A program made the position numbers and the translations under genes. Of a DNA stretch of 64,000 bases, positions 36,249 to 45,412 are shown piece by piece; positions within the stretch are counted from its first letter, which is position 1, and each line of letters starts with the position of its first letter. The notes below the pieces were generated by a model. The model had not been told where the DNA came from. It worked only from the letters and a program-made list of their open reading frames with translations, and searched no databases. Origin of the DNA: Mycobacterium sp. 141 (GTDB lineage: Bacteria; Actinomycetota; Actinomycetes; Mycobacteriales; Mycobacteriaceae); assembly GCF_000382405.1 (NCBI RefSeq), contig NZ_KB908272.1:29399-93398 (forward strand), read 5' to 3'.

Positions 36249-37241
36249 ATGTATGCGATAACGCTCAACGGTTTTGGCGAGCCAGAAGTGATGGAGTGGG
36301 CGCAGGTCGACGACCTGCCCGCACCGGGTCCAGGGCAGGTCGCCATCGACGTGGTGGGCGCCGGAGTGAACCGTGCCGACGTGATGCAACGGATGGGCTT
36401 CTACCCGCCACCGCCGGGTGTCAGCGAGGTCCCCGGTCTTGAGGTGTCCGGGTATATCGCCGAAGTGGGCGCCGGAGTGCAGGATTGGGCGCCCGGCGAT
36501 GCGGTGTGCGCCCTGCTGGCCGGCGGAGGGTACGCCGAGCGGGTAAACGTGGCGGCGAGCCAGGTACTACCCGTGCCAGAGGGCGTCAGCGTCACCGCCG
36601 CGGCGGCACTGCCCGAGACCGCCGCCACGGTGTGGTCGAATGTGGTGATGACCGGTGGACTACAGAGCGGTCAAACCCTGCTGATCCACGGCGGTGGCAG
36701 CGGAATCGGCACGCACGCAATCCAAGTGGGTCGTGCACTGGGTGCCAACGTGGCGGTGACCGCCGGTTCGCAGTTCAAGCTGGACTGTTGCCGCGACCTC
36801 GGCGCGCAGACGTTGATCAACTATCGGGAGCAGGATTTCCCGGCGGTGGTCAACTCCGAATACTCCGGCGCCAACGTCATTCTCGACATCATGGGCGGCA
36901 GCTACCTGCCCAAGAACGTGCAAGCACTCGCCGAGAACGGGCATCTGACGATCATCGGGTTGCAGGGTGGGGCCTCAGCCGAACTGGATCTCGGCGCACT
37001 GCTCTTCAAACGCGGATCGGTGCACGCGACGAACCTGCGTCGCCGGCCCGAGCAGGGGCCCGGTTCCAAAGCCGAGATCATCGCTGAACTGCGGCAACAA
37101 TTGTGGCCATTGATCGCGCAGGGAGCGGTCAAACCCGTCGTCGCAGCCGAAGTCCCGATCACCGATGCACCAAAGGCACACAAGTTGCTCGACTCCGATC
37201 AGACAGTGGGAAAGGTTCTGCTCACCGTGCGTGAACCGTGA
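36249..37241 (+). CDS. Zinc-independent quinone oxidoreductase (MDR family)
   Basis: A 330-residue NAD(P)H-dependent medium-chain reductase of the quinone oxidoreductase/PIG3 type. The NADPH-binding signature LLIHGGGSGIGTHAIQVGRA is present, and the cysteines of zinc alcohol dehydrogenases are missing. The N-terminal NRADVMQRMGFYPPPPGVS and the C-terminal VLLTV are typical of the PIG3 branch. It should reduce quinones or enones. An AGGAG site lies 7 bases before the ATG, and it follows the AraC pair directly. Confidence 0.92.
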   Translation: MYAITLNGFGEPEVMEWAQVDDLPAPGPGQVAIDVVGAGVNRADVMQRMGFYPPPPGVSEVPGLEVSGYIAEVGAGVQDWAPGDAVCALLAGGGYAERVNVAASQVLPVPEGVSVTAAAALPETAATVWSNVVMTGGLQSGQTLLIHGGGSGIGTHAIQVGRALGANVAVTAGSQFKLDCCRDLGAQTLINYREQDFPAVVNSEYSGANVILDIMGGSYLPKNVQALAENGHLTIIGLQGGASAELDLGALLFKRGSVHATNLRRRPEQGPGSKAEIIAELRQQLWPLIAQGAVKPVVAAEVPITDAPKAHKLLDSDQTVGKVLLTVREP

Positions 37242-37759
37242 CTTGCCAACACGATCACCCGGTGAGGTGGGCGTCGAAGAACCCGACCGGGCCCCTGGCA
37301 CAGCGCCAGAAACCGTCGTGCTTGGCAACGCGGACTGCACCTTGCGCGACTGCGGCGCTCGCGACACCACGACCAGCAGAATCGAGACCCTGCCTCGCTA
37401 TGGAGTGATCGCCACACGCAGCACTGGCACGTTGCACGTCGGCACTCGTCCGGTACGCGCTCAGTACAACTACTTCGCTGTGAACGCCACCGCTGGAGGC
37501 GCGCTGATCGAGCAGGTGATTCTCGTGGTCGACGAGGCCTATCCGGCCATCATCGGCGAGGTGGAACAGCTCACCGCCACTTTGCACCGATCCTTGCTGA
37601 CAAGCATCGACCGCGCCGCTGAGGCACCCGCTGGTCGAGCGGCCGCATGTCCAGTGTCCACACCCCCACCCGTACGTTCAGAGGCGAACGTAGCGAACAG
37701 GGAGAGCTATAAGCGTCATCCGTGTCAACTACCTGACCAACTTCCACTACGGAGACGAT
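37242..37759. other. Gene-poor, partly degenerate stretch
   Basis: No complete gene is visible in these 518 bases. On the plus strand a segment at about 37390-37630 reads like real protein (YGVIATRSTGTLHVGTRPV, then VEQLTATLHRSLLTSIDRAA), but its frame runs back into the quinone oxidoreductase and forward into a low-complexity tail. It has no credible start. I read it as the remnant of a gene I cannot name. Confidence 0.35.
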
Positions 37760-38158
37760 GTGGTCCTGCTGAACATGGATCGCGCGGGAGTGCTCGAGTT
37801 TGCAGCCGTGCTGCGCGACGCGGCACAGCACGGCGGTTCTCGGCTTGAGCATGCCGGCGTGGTTCACGAGTTCCGTATCGAACCCGGCGCGACCGACATC
37901 GACCCAGGGCCGACGCATGTCGTGTGGCGAGTCGATCAGGCACGGGCAACGGAGATCATCGAGGACCTCGAGGGTCTCGGCGAAGGTGAGCACCGTGCGT
38001 GTCATCGGTACGTCGACGTCATTTATCCGTGGGAGCAGCCCCAAGTAGTGGCGACCACCCCACCGCACGATAATCCGACGATTACAGCTACGCACCAAGG
38101 GGCGTGGCCCCGCACCCGGATCGACGAAGGAATCGACTTCGGGCAGAGCTGTCGGTGA
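37760..38158 (+). CDS. Hypothetical protein with uncertain start
   Basis: From this GTG the protein has 132 residues (LLNMDRAGVLEFAAVLRDAA, then LEHAGVVHEFRIEP). The meaningful frame clearly extends upstream to about 37715 (VIRVNYLTNFHYGDD) but finds no ATG, GTG or TTG before a TAG at 37691. So either an unusual start is used or the gene has lost its beginning. Related short mycobacterial proteins, as I remember them, end soon after HRYVDV; the Pro/Thr-rich tail here may come from a frameshift. It may be a pseudogene. Confidence 0.45.
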   Translation: MVLLNMDRAGVLEFAAVLRDAAQHGGSRLEHAGVVHEFRIEPGATDIDPGPTHVVWRVDQARATEIIEDLEGLGEGEHRACHRYVDVIYPWEQPQVVATTPPHDNPTITATHQGAWPRTRIDEGIDFGQSCR

Positions 38159-38484
38159 TGTGGGCGGTCGGCGGCTCCGCGGCACCTCGGTGTACATGTC
38201 CGTCTCCCGGATGCGCCCTGACATGTCCGGCCACCGCGTATTCGCACGCCCGCGCAATGGGAAGCCAGCACAACACCGTAGAACTGCGACGAAGGTAGCT
38301 GCGTGCTGTCTTCCGCACCGGTCCTTCGTCGGTTCCTGTCGCTGACCTTCGCCACATCATGGATATTCGGCAGCTACGGCACCAGACCGCACCGCACGGA
38401 CTTCTGCAAACCAAAATGTACTTAACGCCAATGGGGGTCAAAATGGCGGTCAAGCCAAGGATCCGACTCGACCGGAAGATGAAA
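38159..38484. other. Intergenic region without visible gene
   Basis: I see no coding signal between the hypothetical gene and the tRNA terminator. Short open frames here lack codon bias and overlap each other on both strands. Confidence 0.4.
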
Positions 38485-38508
38485 AAACCGCCTGTGAGCA
38501 GGCGGTTT
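38485..38508 (-). terminator. Rho-independent terminator of tRNA-Pro
   Basis: On the minus strand AAACCGCCTG, a four-base loop and CAGGCGGTTT form a perfect 10-base-pair stem followed by a run of T (the A-run at 38482-38487 of the plus strand). It lies just downstream of the tRNA and is a classical intrinsic terminator. Confidence 0.9.
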
Positions 38509-38513
38509 ACTTG

Positions 38514-38587
<74 letters not shown>

Positions 38588-39270
38588 TGGTGCCTTCCGG
38601 ATCTCTCCGGTAGCGGTCGAAAGCGTACCGCAGCTGCCCACCCTTTTCGTAATCCGCCCCACCGGCCCCCGGTCGACGCTCAGTGCGCGAGGTTCGGCCT
38701 CCCGCTGGCACTCAAGTCGGAGACGCGTCAATCGTCACCGTGACCGGCTCCTGACCCTCGTCAAAAGCCGCAAGCACGCTGCCGCGAGGAGCGACCATTG
38801 CGCGATCTTGCCCGCCCCGGCACCCACGAGGACAGCGCCACCAAGACCGTCGCACCCACCCGCCCCCGGCGCCTGCTGAACGATGATTCAATGAACATTC
38901 CGACGTCATAGAGCAGCACCTTGTGGTGCCACGCGAAAGCCCCGGGGGTACTCCAGGCATGAACGGCCGCGTGGCGTCGCCCGGATTGACCTCGACCACC
39001 TTGGTACCGAAGCTGCGACTCGTCACGGCCAGTTGAGGAACGCCGTCGGCGCTGCCACCGATGCGAAACTCGACGCGCTTGCAGTGATCGTCGCGGATGC
39101 GGGCCACCACTACCGGCTGGACCAGCTATTACAACGCCGATCAGCAGTTCCACGAATCAGTGGCTGCGGCAAGCTATCTCGCTTGAGCGATGAACGAGCA
39201 GTGCACGGGCACTACCGCTACGTCATTCCGTACTCCGGGCGGCCTCCGAGATTGCACCAGCCCACCTGAG
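38588..39270. other. Gene-poor stretch with possible gene remnant
   Basis: Between the tRNA and the TauE gene there is no confident gene. On the minus strand about 39131 to 38940 reads like coding sequence (ARIRDDHCKRVEFRIGG, then AVTSRSFGTKVVEVNPGD), but it has a TAG just upstream and becomes Arg/Trp-rich nonsense afterwards. It is probably a broken gene of unknown family. Confidence 0.35.
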
Positions 39271-40053
39271 TCAGACCGTCACCAACCGGTACAGCCCAAT
39301 CAAACCGACCACCACGATCACACCCCGCAACGCGTTCGGCGACAGCCTCCGTCCGTAGTGCGCGCCGAGGAATCCGCCGACCAGAGAACCCACCGCGATC
39401 AGACCAGCCGCCGCCCAGCTGATCCGGTCGAACGCGACAATCGTGTATGCCGCCGCGGCGACAACGTTCACCAGCAGCGCCAGCAAGTTCTTGGCCGCGT
39501 TCATCCGCTGGATCGACTCCGGCAACAGCGCGCCCATCACGGCGATCAGCAGGATCCCTTGTGCCGCAGTGAAATATCCGCCGTAGATGCCCACTGCGAA
39601 GGTGCCGAGCACGAGCGCGATCATCCGTCGCGGGCTGACGTGGTCGGCAGACTGCCCTGACTCGTCGGCCCGCCGCCGCGCCCATGCCTGGATCCGCGGA
39701 CCGATGACCACCAGCACCAGCGCCAGGATCAACAGCACCGGAACCACCTCGACGAACACTTTCTCCGGCAGGTGCAGCAGAAGCCACGAGCCCAATCCGG
39801 CGCCGATCAGCGAGCCGGGAATCTGCCAACGCAGCCGGTTCCACTGCCCGCGCAGCTCACGGCGGTACCCCCAGGTGCCCGAGACGCCACCGGCAACCAG
39901 GCCGACAGCATTGGACATCGTCGCGGTGACCGGAGGAAAGCCCAGCGTCACCAGCGTGGGAAACGTGATCAGCGTGCCCGATCCGACGATGGCGTTGATC
40001 GCCCCCGCCCCGACTCCGGCCAAGGCAATCAAGATCATGTGGGTGACAGACAC
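39271..40053 (-). CDS. TauE/SafE family anion permease
   Basis: A 260-residue membrane protein of the TauE/SafE (sulfite exporter, DUF81) family with about eight helices. Family features are AGVGAGAINAIVGSGTLITFP near the N-terminus and GGYFTAAQGILLIAVMG opening the second half. Members export sulfite, sulfoacetate or related anions. GTG at 40053 (VSVTHMILIALAG) is chosen; ATG five codons later is possible. Longer starts would cross the hairpin that follows der. Confidence 0.9.
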   Translation of the reverse strand: MSVTHMILIALAGVGAGAINAIVGSGTLITFPTLVTLGFPPVTATMSNAVGLVAGGVSGTWGYRRELRGQWNRLRWQIPGSLIGAGLGSWLLLHLPEKVFVEVVPVLLILALVLVVIGPRIQAWARRRADESGQSADHVSPRRMIALVLGTFAVGIYGGYFTAAQGILLIAVMGALLPESIQRMNAAKNLLALLVNVVAAAAYTIVAFDRISWAAAGLIAVGSLVGGFLGAHYGRRLSPNALRGVIVVVGLIGLYRLVTV

Positions 40054-40071
40054 CCGGGCCACCCTACCCAC

Positions 40072-40124
40072 GTGATTTGTGTGCATTTGTCGGCGCCTAC
40101 CGCCGGTAAATGCACACAAATCAC
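40072..40124. repeat. 17-base perfect inverted repeat between der and TauE genes
   Basis: GTGATTTGTGTGCATTT (40072-40088) and its exact complement (40108-40124) flank a 19-base spacer, in which CGGCG can also pair. It begins 5 bases after the der stop on the minus strand. It would form a long stem in RNA and may end the der operon transcript or act as an mRNA stabiliser. There is no T-run. It is A/T-richer than its surroundings, which hints at a dispersed element. Confidence 0.8.
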
Positions 40125-40128
40125 TCGA

Positions 40129-41544
40129 TCAGCGGCGCTTGGGAGCGCCCCTCTTCTCACGGACCCGCACATTGATCCGGATCGGACTGCCCTCGAAACC
40201 GAACGTCTCACGCAGCCGACGTTCCAGGAACCGGCGATAGCCGGCCTCCAGGAACCCACTGGTGAACAGCACGAACGTCGGCGGCCGGCTGGCTGCCTGG
40301 GTGGCGAACAGGATGCGGGGCTGCTTTCCCCCACGCACCGGTGGCGGGGTCGCGGCAACCACTTCCTTGAGGAAGGTGTTGAGCTGGCCGGTCGAGATCC
40401 GCATGTCCCAGGACGCCAGCGCCGTCTCCAGCGCGGGCACCAGCTTCTGCACGGCCCGACCGGTCTTGGCCGAGATGTTCACCCGCGGCGCCCACTGCAC
40501 CTGTGCCAGTTGCCGTTCGATCTCACGGTCCAGGTCGTAGCGCCGCTCTTCGTCGACCAAGTCCCACTTGTTGAACACCAGCACCAGTGCCCGGCCGGCT
40601 TCGATCACCATCGACAACACCCGCTGGTCCTGCTCGGTCAGCGGCTGGGAACCGTCGATCAGCACCATCACCACTTCGGCGGCGTCGATCGCACCGTGCG
40701 TGCGCACCGAGGCATAGAACTCGTGCCCGCTGGCTTGCCCGACTTTGCGGCGCAGCCCCGCGGTGTCGATGAAACGCCAGACCTTGCCGCCCAATTCGAT
40801 CAACGAGTCGACCGGATCGACCGTGGTACCCGCCACGTCGTGCACCACGGACCGCTCGTCACCGGCCAGCCGGTTGAGCAGTGAGCTCTTGCCGACGTTC
40901 GGCTTACCGACCAGCGCGACGCGGCGCGGGCCCCCGCCACCGCCTGACAGCTCCGACACCTCCGGCAGCTTCGCTATCACCTCGTCGAGCAGATCGGCGA
41001 CTCCACGCCCGTGCATGGCGCTGATCGGGTGAGGCTCCCCGATGCCCAGCGACCACAGCGCAGCGGCATCGGCCTCACCGCGGTCGGTGTCAACCTTGTT
41101 GGCTGCCAGGAAAACCGGCTTGCCCGACTTACGCAGCAATTTCGCCGCGGCTTCGTCGGCAGCCGTCGCCCCCACCACCGCGTCGACCACGAGGATGATC
41201 GCATCGGCGGTGCGCATCGCCACCTGAGCCTGATCGGCCACGAGCTGTTGCAGCCCCTTGGCGTCGGGTTCCCATCCCCCGGTGTCCTGCACCACGAATC
41301 GCCGGCCGACCCAGCTCGCGTCGTAGGACACCCGGTCGCGGGTAACGCCGGGAATGTCTTGTACGACGGCTTCGCGACGGCCCAGGATCCGGTTCACCAA
41401 GGTGGACTTGCCGACGTTGGGCCGACCGACCACAGCGAGCACCGGCGGAGGCGACGTCACTTCCTCGATCGCCTCGGCGACAGCTTCGCCGATCTCCCAG
41501 TCACCCTCGTCATTCCGCGTGCCGTCGGATTCGGTCGAACTCAT
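40129..41544 (-). CDS. der: Ribosome assembly GTPase Der (EngA)
   Basis: A 471-residue double GTPase needed for 50S ribosomal subunit maturation. Two G domains in tandem are evident: P-loops GRPNVGKSTLVN (about 40) and GKPNVGKSSLLN (about 212), each with DTGG or DTAG and with NKVD or NKWD motifs. The C-terminal KH-like domain ends in a basic tail (REKRGAPKRR). An acidic N-terminal extension of about 35 residues is usual in actinobacteria. It overlaps cmk by ATGA and is the last gene of the parA-to-der operon. Confidence 0.97.
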   Translation of the reverse strand: MSSTESDGTRNDEGDWEIGEAVAEAIEEVTSPPPVLAVVGRPNVGKSTLVNRILGRREAVVQDIPGVTRDRVSYDASWVGRRFVVQDTGGWEPDAKGLQQLVADQAQVAMRTADAIILVVDAVVGATAADEAAAKLLRKSGKPVFLAANKVDTDRGEADAAALWSLGIGEPHPISAMHGRGVADLLDEVIAKLPEVSELSGGGGGPRRVALVGKPNVGKSSLLNRLAGDERSVVHDVAGTTVDPVDSLIELGGKVWRFIDTAGLRRKVGQASGHEFYASVRTHGAIDAAEVVMVLIDGSQPLTEQDQRVLSMVIEAGRALVLVFNKWDLVDEERRYDLDREIERQLAQVQWAPRVNISAKTGRAVQKLVPALETALASWDMRISTGQLNTFLKEVVAATPPPVRGGKQPRILFATQAASRPPTFVLFTSGFLEAGYRRFLERRLRETFGFEGSPIRINVRVREKRGAPKRR

Positions 41545-42227
41545 CGTCGTACTCCCGCATGTTGGATCACGAGCTCCAAAAGGCGTGTGACCACTTGGTT
41601 TTCGTCCATATCGCTGGTGTCGACCACCAGTGCGTCGTCGGCAGCCCGAAGGGGTGACACCGCTCGGGTGGAATCGAGATGGTCCCTTCGCTGCACGTCT
41701 GCCAACACGCTCACGTAATCGTCAGGCAGCCCGCTGGCGATGTTCTGCGCGTTACGCCGGCGTGCCCGCTCCTCGGCCGAGGCGGTGAGGAAGATCTTCA
41801 CATCCGCATCCGGCAACACCACCGTGCCGATGTCGCGGCCTTCCACCACAACTCGTCCACCGCTGGCCGCCAGGGCACGCTGCAAGTCGACCAGCCGGGC
41901 CCGCACCAGAGGCACGGCCGACACTGCCGACACCGCGCGAGTCACCGCGTCGCCCCGAATCTCAGCCGAGACGTCTTCGCCGGCAAGGTAAGCGCGGTCC
42001 ACGTCAGGATCCGAGCCTAGGCCGACTTCCGCATCGGCTGCCGCTCGCTCGATGGCAGACTCATCGCTCAGATCGGCGCCGGCACGCAGCGCGGCCAGCG
42101 TGACGATTCGATACATCGCCCCGGTGTCCAGATACCGCGCCCCCAGTGCACGCGCCAAAGCTCGTGACACCGAAGACTTTCCGGTTCCGGCAGGACCGTC
42201 GACCGCCACTAACAAGGACCCGCTCAC
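41541..42227 (-). CDS. cmk: Cytidylate kinase
   Basis: A 228-residue CMP/dCMP kinase that makes CDP and dCDP from ATP. The P-loop is VDGPAGTGKSSVSRALA; further CMP-kinase blocks are ARYLDTGAMYR, EGRDIGTVVLPDADVK and ASAEERARRR. It is placed as in other mycobacteria between rluB and der, overlapping both by four bases, so expression is coupled. Confidence 0.97.
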   Translation of the reverse strand: MSGSLLVAVDGPAGTGKSSVSRALARALGARYLDTGAMYRIVTLAALRAGADLSDESAIERAAADAEVGLGSDPDVDRAYLAGEDVSAEIRGDAVTRAVSAVSAVPLVRARLVDLQRALAASGGRVVVEGRDIGTVVLPDADVKIFLTASAEERARRRNAQNIASGLPDDYVSVLADVQRRDHLDSTRAVSPLRAADDALVVDTSDMDENQVVTRLLELVIQHAGVRR

Positions 42228-42964
42228 AAACCCACCGCCTGATAAAGCTCGCCGATTTCCTTACGGCTGAGCGCTCTGATACTGCCCGGACGCTGATCAC
42301 CCAGCGACACCGTGGCGATATCGGTGCGCACGAGCTCCTGCACCGGGAAATCTACTGCGGCCAGCAACCGTCGCACGATTCGGTTGCGTCCTTCATGCAG
42401 GGTGACCTTCACCATGGTCTTGCCAGGCACCGTGTCGACCACCGCGAAATCGTCGACATGTGCCGGACCGTCGTCCAATTCGACGCCGGCCCGCAGCTTC
42501 TTGCCCAGCCCGCGCGGCACGGTACCGAGCACGGTCGCGACGTAGGTCTTGGTCACCTCGAAGGACGGGTGCATGAGCCGGTGGGCCAGCTCCCCATCGT
42601 TGGTCAGCAAAAGCAGACCCTCGGTATCGGCGTCGAGGCGGCCCACGTGGAACAGCTTCTTGTTACCGCGAACCCGGTGCTCCACAAGATCACCCACGCA
42701 TGGCCGGCCACGATCGTCCGACATGGTCGAGTGCATGCCGCGGGGTTTGTTGATCGCCAAGTACACCAGGGTGTCATCGAGCACGATGCGGGAACCGTCG
42801 ACGCGGATCTCTGCCGCCGCGGGGTCCACACGAGTACCCAGTTCGGTGACCACCCGGCCGTCGACCTCGACACGGCCGTCGGTGATCATCCGCTCGGCCA
42901 CCCGGCGGGACGCAATTCCGGCCTGCGACAACACTTTTTGCAGTCGCACTCCCTCGTCAACCAT
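42224..42964 (-). CDS. rluB: 23S rRNA pseudouridine synthase RluB-type
   Basis: A 246-residue pseudouridine synthase of the RsuA/RluB family acting on ribosomal RNA. An N-terminal S4 RNA-binding domain (RLQKVLSQAGIASRRVAERM) is followed by the catalytic domain with GRLDADTEGLLLLTND, in which the first Asp is the nucleophile, and GRNRIVRRLLAAV. ATG at 42964 (MVDEGVRLQKVL) is chosen; it overlaps scpB by eight bases. Exact target uridine is inferred from the family only. Confidence 0.94.
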   Translation of the reverse strand: MVDEGVRLQKVLSQAGIASRRVAERMITDGRVEVDGRVVTELGTRVDPAAAEIRVDGSRIVLDDTLVYLAINKPRGMHSTMSDDRGRPCVGDLVEHRVRGNKKLFHVGRLDADTEGLLLLTNDGELAHRLMHPSFEVTKTYVATVLGTVPRGLGKKLRAGVELDDGPAHVDDFAVVDTVPGKTMVKVTLHEGRNRIVRRLLAAVDFPVQELVRTDIATVSLGDQRPGSIRALSRKEIGELYQAVGL

Positions 42965-43673
42965 GTAAGTCCTTGTCCACGTCGAAGGTCTGTGGCCGGT
43001 CACCCTTTGGCGAACCACCGTTGAGTTTGGCGAATCGCGGTTCGTCACCGAGTGATTCGCTCAGGTCTTCGATCACGTCGACATCGGGCAACAGCGGTGC
43101 GATGTCGGGTAAATCGGTCAGTGAGCTGAGCCCCAGCCGCTCCAGGAACAGCTCGGTGGTAGCGAATGCCGTGGCCCCGGTGTCCGGATCGGTACCGGCC
43201 TCGGTGATCAACCCGCGGGCGAGCAACGTCCGCATGACAGCGTCGACGTTGACGCCACGGACCGCACTGACCCGCGTCCTGGTCACGGGCTGGCGGTAGG
43301 CGACCACCGCGAGGGTTTCCAGTGCGGCACGGGTGAGTTTGGACCGTGCTCCGTCCAGCAAGAGGCGCTCCACGTACGGGGCGTAGCGCGCACGGGTGTA
43401 CATCCGCCACCCGCCACCGGCCTCCCGGAGGTCGATGCCGCTGGCGCGGGCTGCCAGTTCCTCGGCCATCAACCGCAGCTTTGCGGCGATCCGGTCGGTC
43501 GGTTGTTCGGTGGCGCTCGCCAGCGCGTCGACCGTCACCGGGGTGTCGACCACCAGCAGCAGCGCCTCCAGCACGGCCTCCAGTTCGTCGTCCTCCAGCT
43601 CGGAGACGGCGACGTCGACGTACCGGTCGGCCCCGAGGTCGACAACAGACGGGATCTCGTCACCGTTAGCCAT
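42957..43673 (-). CDS. scpB: Segregation and condensation protein B
   Basis: A 238-residue ScpB, which binds ScpA and the SMC protein to form the condensin complex that organises and segregates the chromosome. The two winged-helix domains are recognisable (VLEALLLVVDTPVTVDALA and LTRAALETLAVVAYRQPVTR, then VRGVNVDAVMRTLLARGLI). It starts nine bases after scpA. The acidic C-terminal tail is typical of mycobacterial forms. Confidence 0.96.
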   Translation of the reverse strand: MANGDEIPSVVDLGADRYVDVAVSELEDDELEAVLEALLLVVDTPVTVDALASATEQPTDRIAAKLRLMAEELAARASGIDLREAGGGWRMYTRARYAPYVERLLLDGARSKLTRAALETLAVVAYRQPVTRTRVSAVRGVNVDAVMRTLLARGLITEAGTDPDTGATAFATTELFLERLGLSSLTDLPDIAPLLPDVDVIEDLSESLGDEPRFAKLNGGSPKGDRPQTFDVDKDLHG

Positions 43674-43682
43674 TTCGTCTCG

Positions 43683-44546
43683 CTATTCTTCCGCGTCAGC
43701 GGTTGCCAGGTGTTCGCTGGTAGGCCGATCTCCGGTCCACGAAACCTGGAGCACACCAAGCGGTTCTGATTGCTCGAATGCTACCGCCCTGGCCCGGAAC
43801 AATTCGAGCAGCGCCAGGAACCGCCCGACGATCTCGATCCCGGCCGAACAGTCCGCCACCAGCTCGGTAAACGTCGCCCATTCGCCGATCCCGCGCTGTT
43901 CGAGCAGGCCCAGCAGTCGCTGCGCCTGCTCGGGCACCGACACCTTCGGCGCGTGGATATGGTCGGTCCCGACCGTCGGCACCGGGCGCGGGGTGAAAGC
44001 AGCCGCGGCGATGGTGGCGAACTTCTCAGCATCCACCCCGAGCATCACCTCGGGCAGCAGATCGGAATACCGGTCCTCCAGCGACACCGCGCGCGGATAG
44101 CTGCGCAACGCCGCCGCCTCCAGTTCGGCGAACATCTCGGCGACGTGTTTGAACGCGCGGTACTGCAGCAGCCGCGCGAACAGCAGATCGCGGACCTCCA
44201 ACAGCGCCAGATCCTCCTCGTCGTGCACCTCACCGGCGGGCAGCAGGCGCGCGGCCTTGAGGTCCAGCAGCGTGGCCGCGATCACCAGGAACGCCGTCGT
44301 CTCGTCGAGTTCCAGCTGCGCGCCGATCTCTTTCGTGTAGGCGATGAAATCGTCGGTCACCTGGTGCAATGCGACCTCGGTGACATCGAGGCGGTGCGCG
44401 AAGATCAGTTGCAGCAGGAGGTCGAACGGGCCCTCGAAGTTGGTGAGCCGAACCCGGAACCGGCCCGACTGACTGTCGCTCGAAGCAGCAGCAGGTGCTG
44501 CGCCTACGGCGGCATCGGTTACCTCCGTGCTCTCGACATCGTTCAC
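43683..44546 (-). CDS. scpA: Segregation and condensation protein A (kleisin)
   Basis: A 287-residue kleisin that bridges SMC heads in the condensin complex. The N-terminal family signature is RLTNFEGPFDLLLQLIFAHR, and the C-terminal winged helix occupies the last 80 residues (TFTELVADCSAGIEIVGRFL). It overlaps parA by four bases and precedes scpB, the arrangement found across mycobacteria. Confidence 0.96.
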   Translation of the reverse strand: MNDVESTEVTDAAVGAAPAAASSDSQSGRFRVRLTNFEGPFDLLLQLIFAHRLDVTEVALHQVTDDFIAYTKEIGAQLELDETTAFLVIAATLLDLKAARLLPAGEVHDEEDLALLEVRDLLFARLLQYRAFKHVAEMFAELEAAALRSYPRAVSLEDRYSDLLPEVMLGVDAEKFATIAAAAFTPRPVPTVGTDHIHAPKVSVPEQAQRLLGLLEQRGIGEWATFTELVADCSAGIEIVGRFLALLELFRARAVAFEQSEPLGVLQVSWTGDRPTSEHLATADAEE

Positions 44547-45412
44547 ATGCCGAACCGATGAATGACTTCGGCAGCCAGCGCTCGGTAGGCCACCGCACCC
44601 GCGGACTTCGGCGCCCAGGTGGTGATCGGCTCACCGGCGACGCTGGTCTCGGGGAAACGGACGGTGCGGGTGATGACGGTGTCGAACACCAGGTCACCGA
44701 AGCGCTCGACCACGCGGGCCATCACCTCGCGGGCGTTGACCGTCCTGGGGTCGTACCGCGTGACCAAGATCCCGCTGATCTGTAGTCGCGGGTTGAGCCG
44801 GTCATGCACCTTGTCGACGGTGTCGGTGAGCAGCGCCAGCCCACGCAGCGAGAAGTATTCGCATTCGGTCGGGATGATGACGCCGTCGGCGCAGGCCAGT
44901 CCGTTGACGGTGAGCAGGCCCAGCGACGGCTGGCAGTCGACCAGCACATAGTCGTAGCGGTCGAGCACCGGATACAGCGCCCGCGCCAGGGACTGCTCGC
45001 GGCCCACCTCGTTGACCAGCTGGATCTCGGCCGCCGAAAGGTCGATGTTGCTGGGCACCAGGTCCAGGCCGCTGACCCGGGTCTTGATGAGCACGTCGTC
45101 GATCGAGACCCGCGGCTCGACCAGCAGGTTGTGCACGGTCTGGTCGAGCTCGTAGTGCGGCACCCCCAGGCCCGCCGAGAGCGCCCCCTGCGGGTCGAGG
45201 TCCACCAGCAGCACCCGACGGCCGTATTCAGCCAGGCTGGCACCCAGGTTGATGGTCGAGGTGGTCTTACCGACCCCGCCCTTCTGGTTGCACATCGCGA
45301 TGACCTTGGCCGGACCATGCGTGGTGCGGGTCTGAGGCTCGGGAATGGTGCGTAGCGGCCGACCGGTCAGGCCCAGCTCGGGTACCGGGTCGTGTCCGTC
45401 GCCGTCGATCAT
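44543..45412 (-). CDS. parA: ParA-family ATPase
   Basis: A 289-residue Walker-type ATPase of the ParA/Soj family, with the deviant P-loop CNQKGGVGKTTSTINL, the Walker A' region VLLVDLDPQGALSAGLG and DYVLVDCQPSLGLL. It corresponds by position to the second mycobacterial ParA (next to scpA), not to the origin-linked partition gene. The ATG at 45412 has an excellent GAGGAG site; the longer frame would include that site as coding. First gene of the operon running to der. Confidence 0.93.
   Translation of the reverse strand: MIDGDGHDPVPELGLTGRPLRTIPEPQTRTTHGPAKVIAMCNQKGGVGKTTSTINLGASLAEYGRRVLLVDLDPQGALSAGLGVPHYELDQTVHNLLVEPRVSIDDVLIKTRVSGLDLVPSNIDLSAAEIQLVNEVGREQSLARALYPVLDRYDYVLVDCQPSLGLLTVNGLACADGVIIPTECEYFSLRGLALLTDTVDKVHDRLNPRLQISGILVTRYDPRTVNAREVMARVVERFGDLVFDTVITRTVRFPETSVAGEPITTWAPKSAGAVAYRALAAEVIHRFGM

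Noticed and set aside
37571..38257. Minus-strand frame of 228 codons opposite the hypothetical gene
   Set aside because: It is the mirror of the plus-strand frame, which has more protein-like sequence (VNYLTNFHYGDD, FRIEPGATDID).
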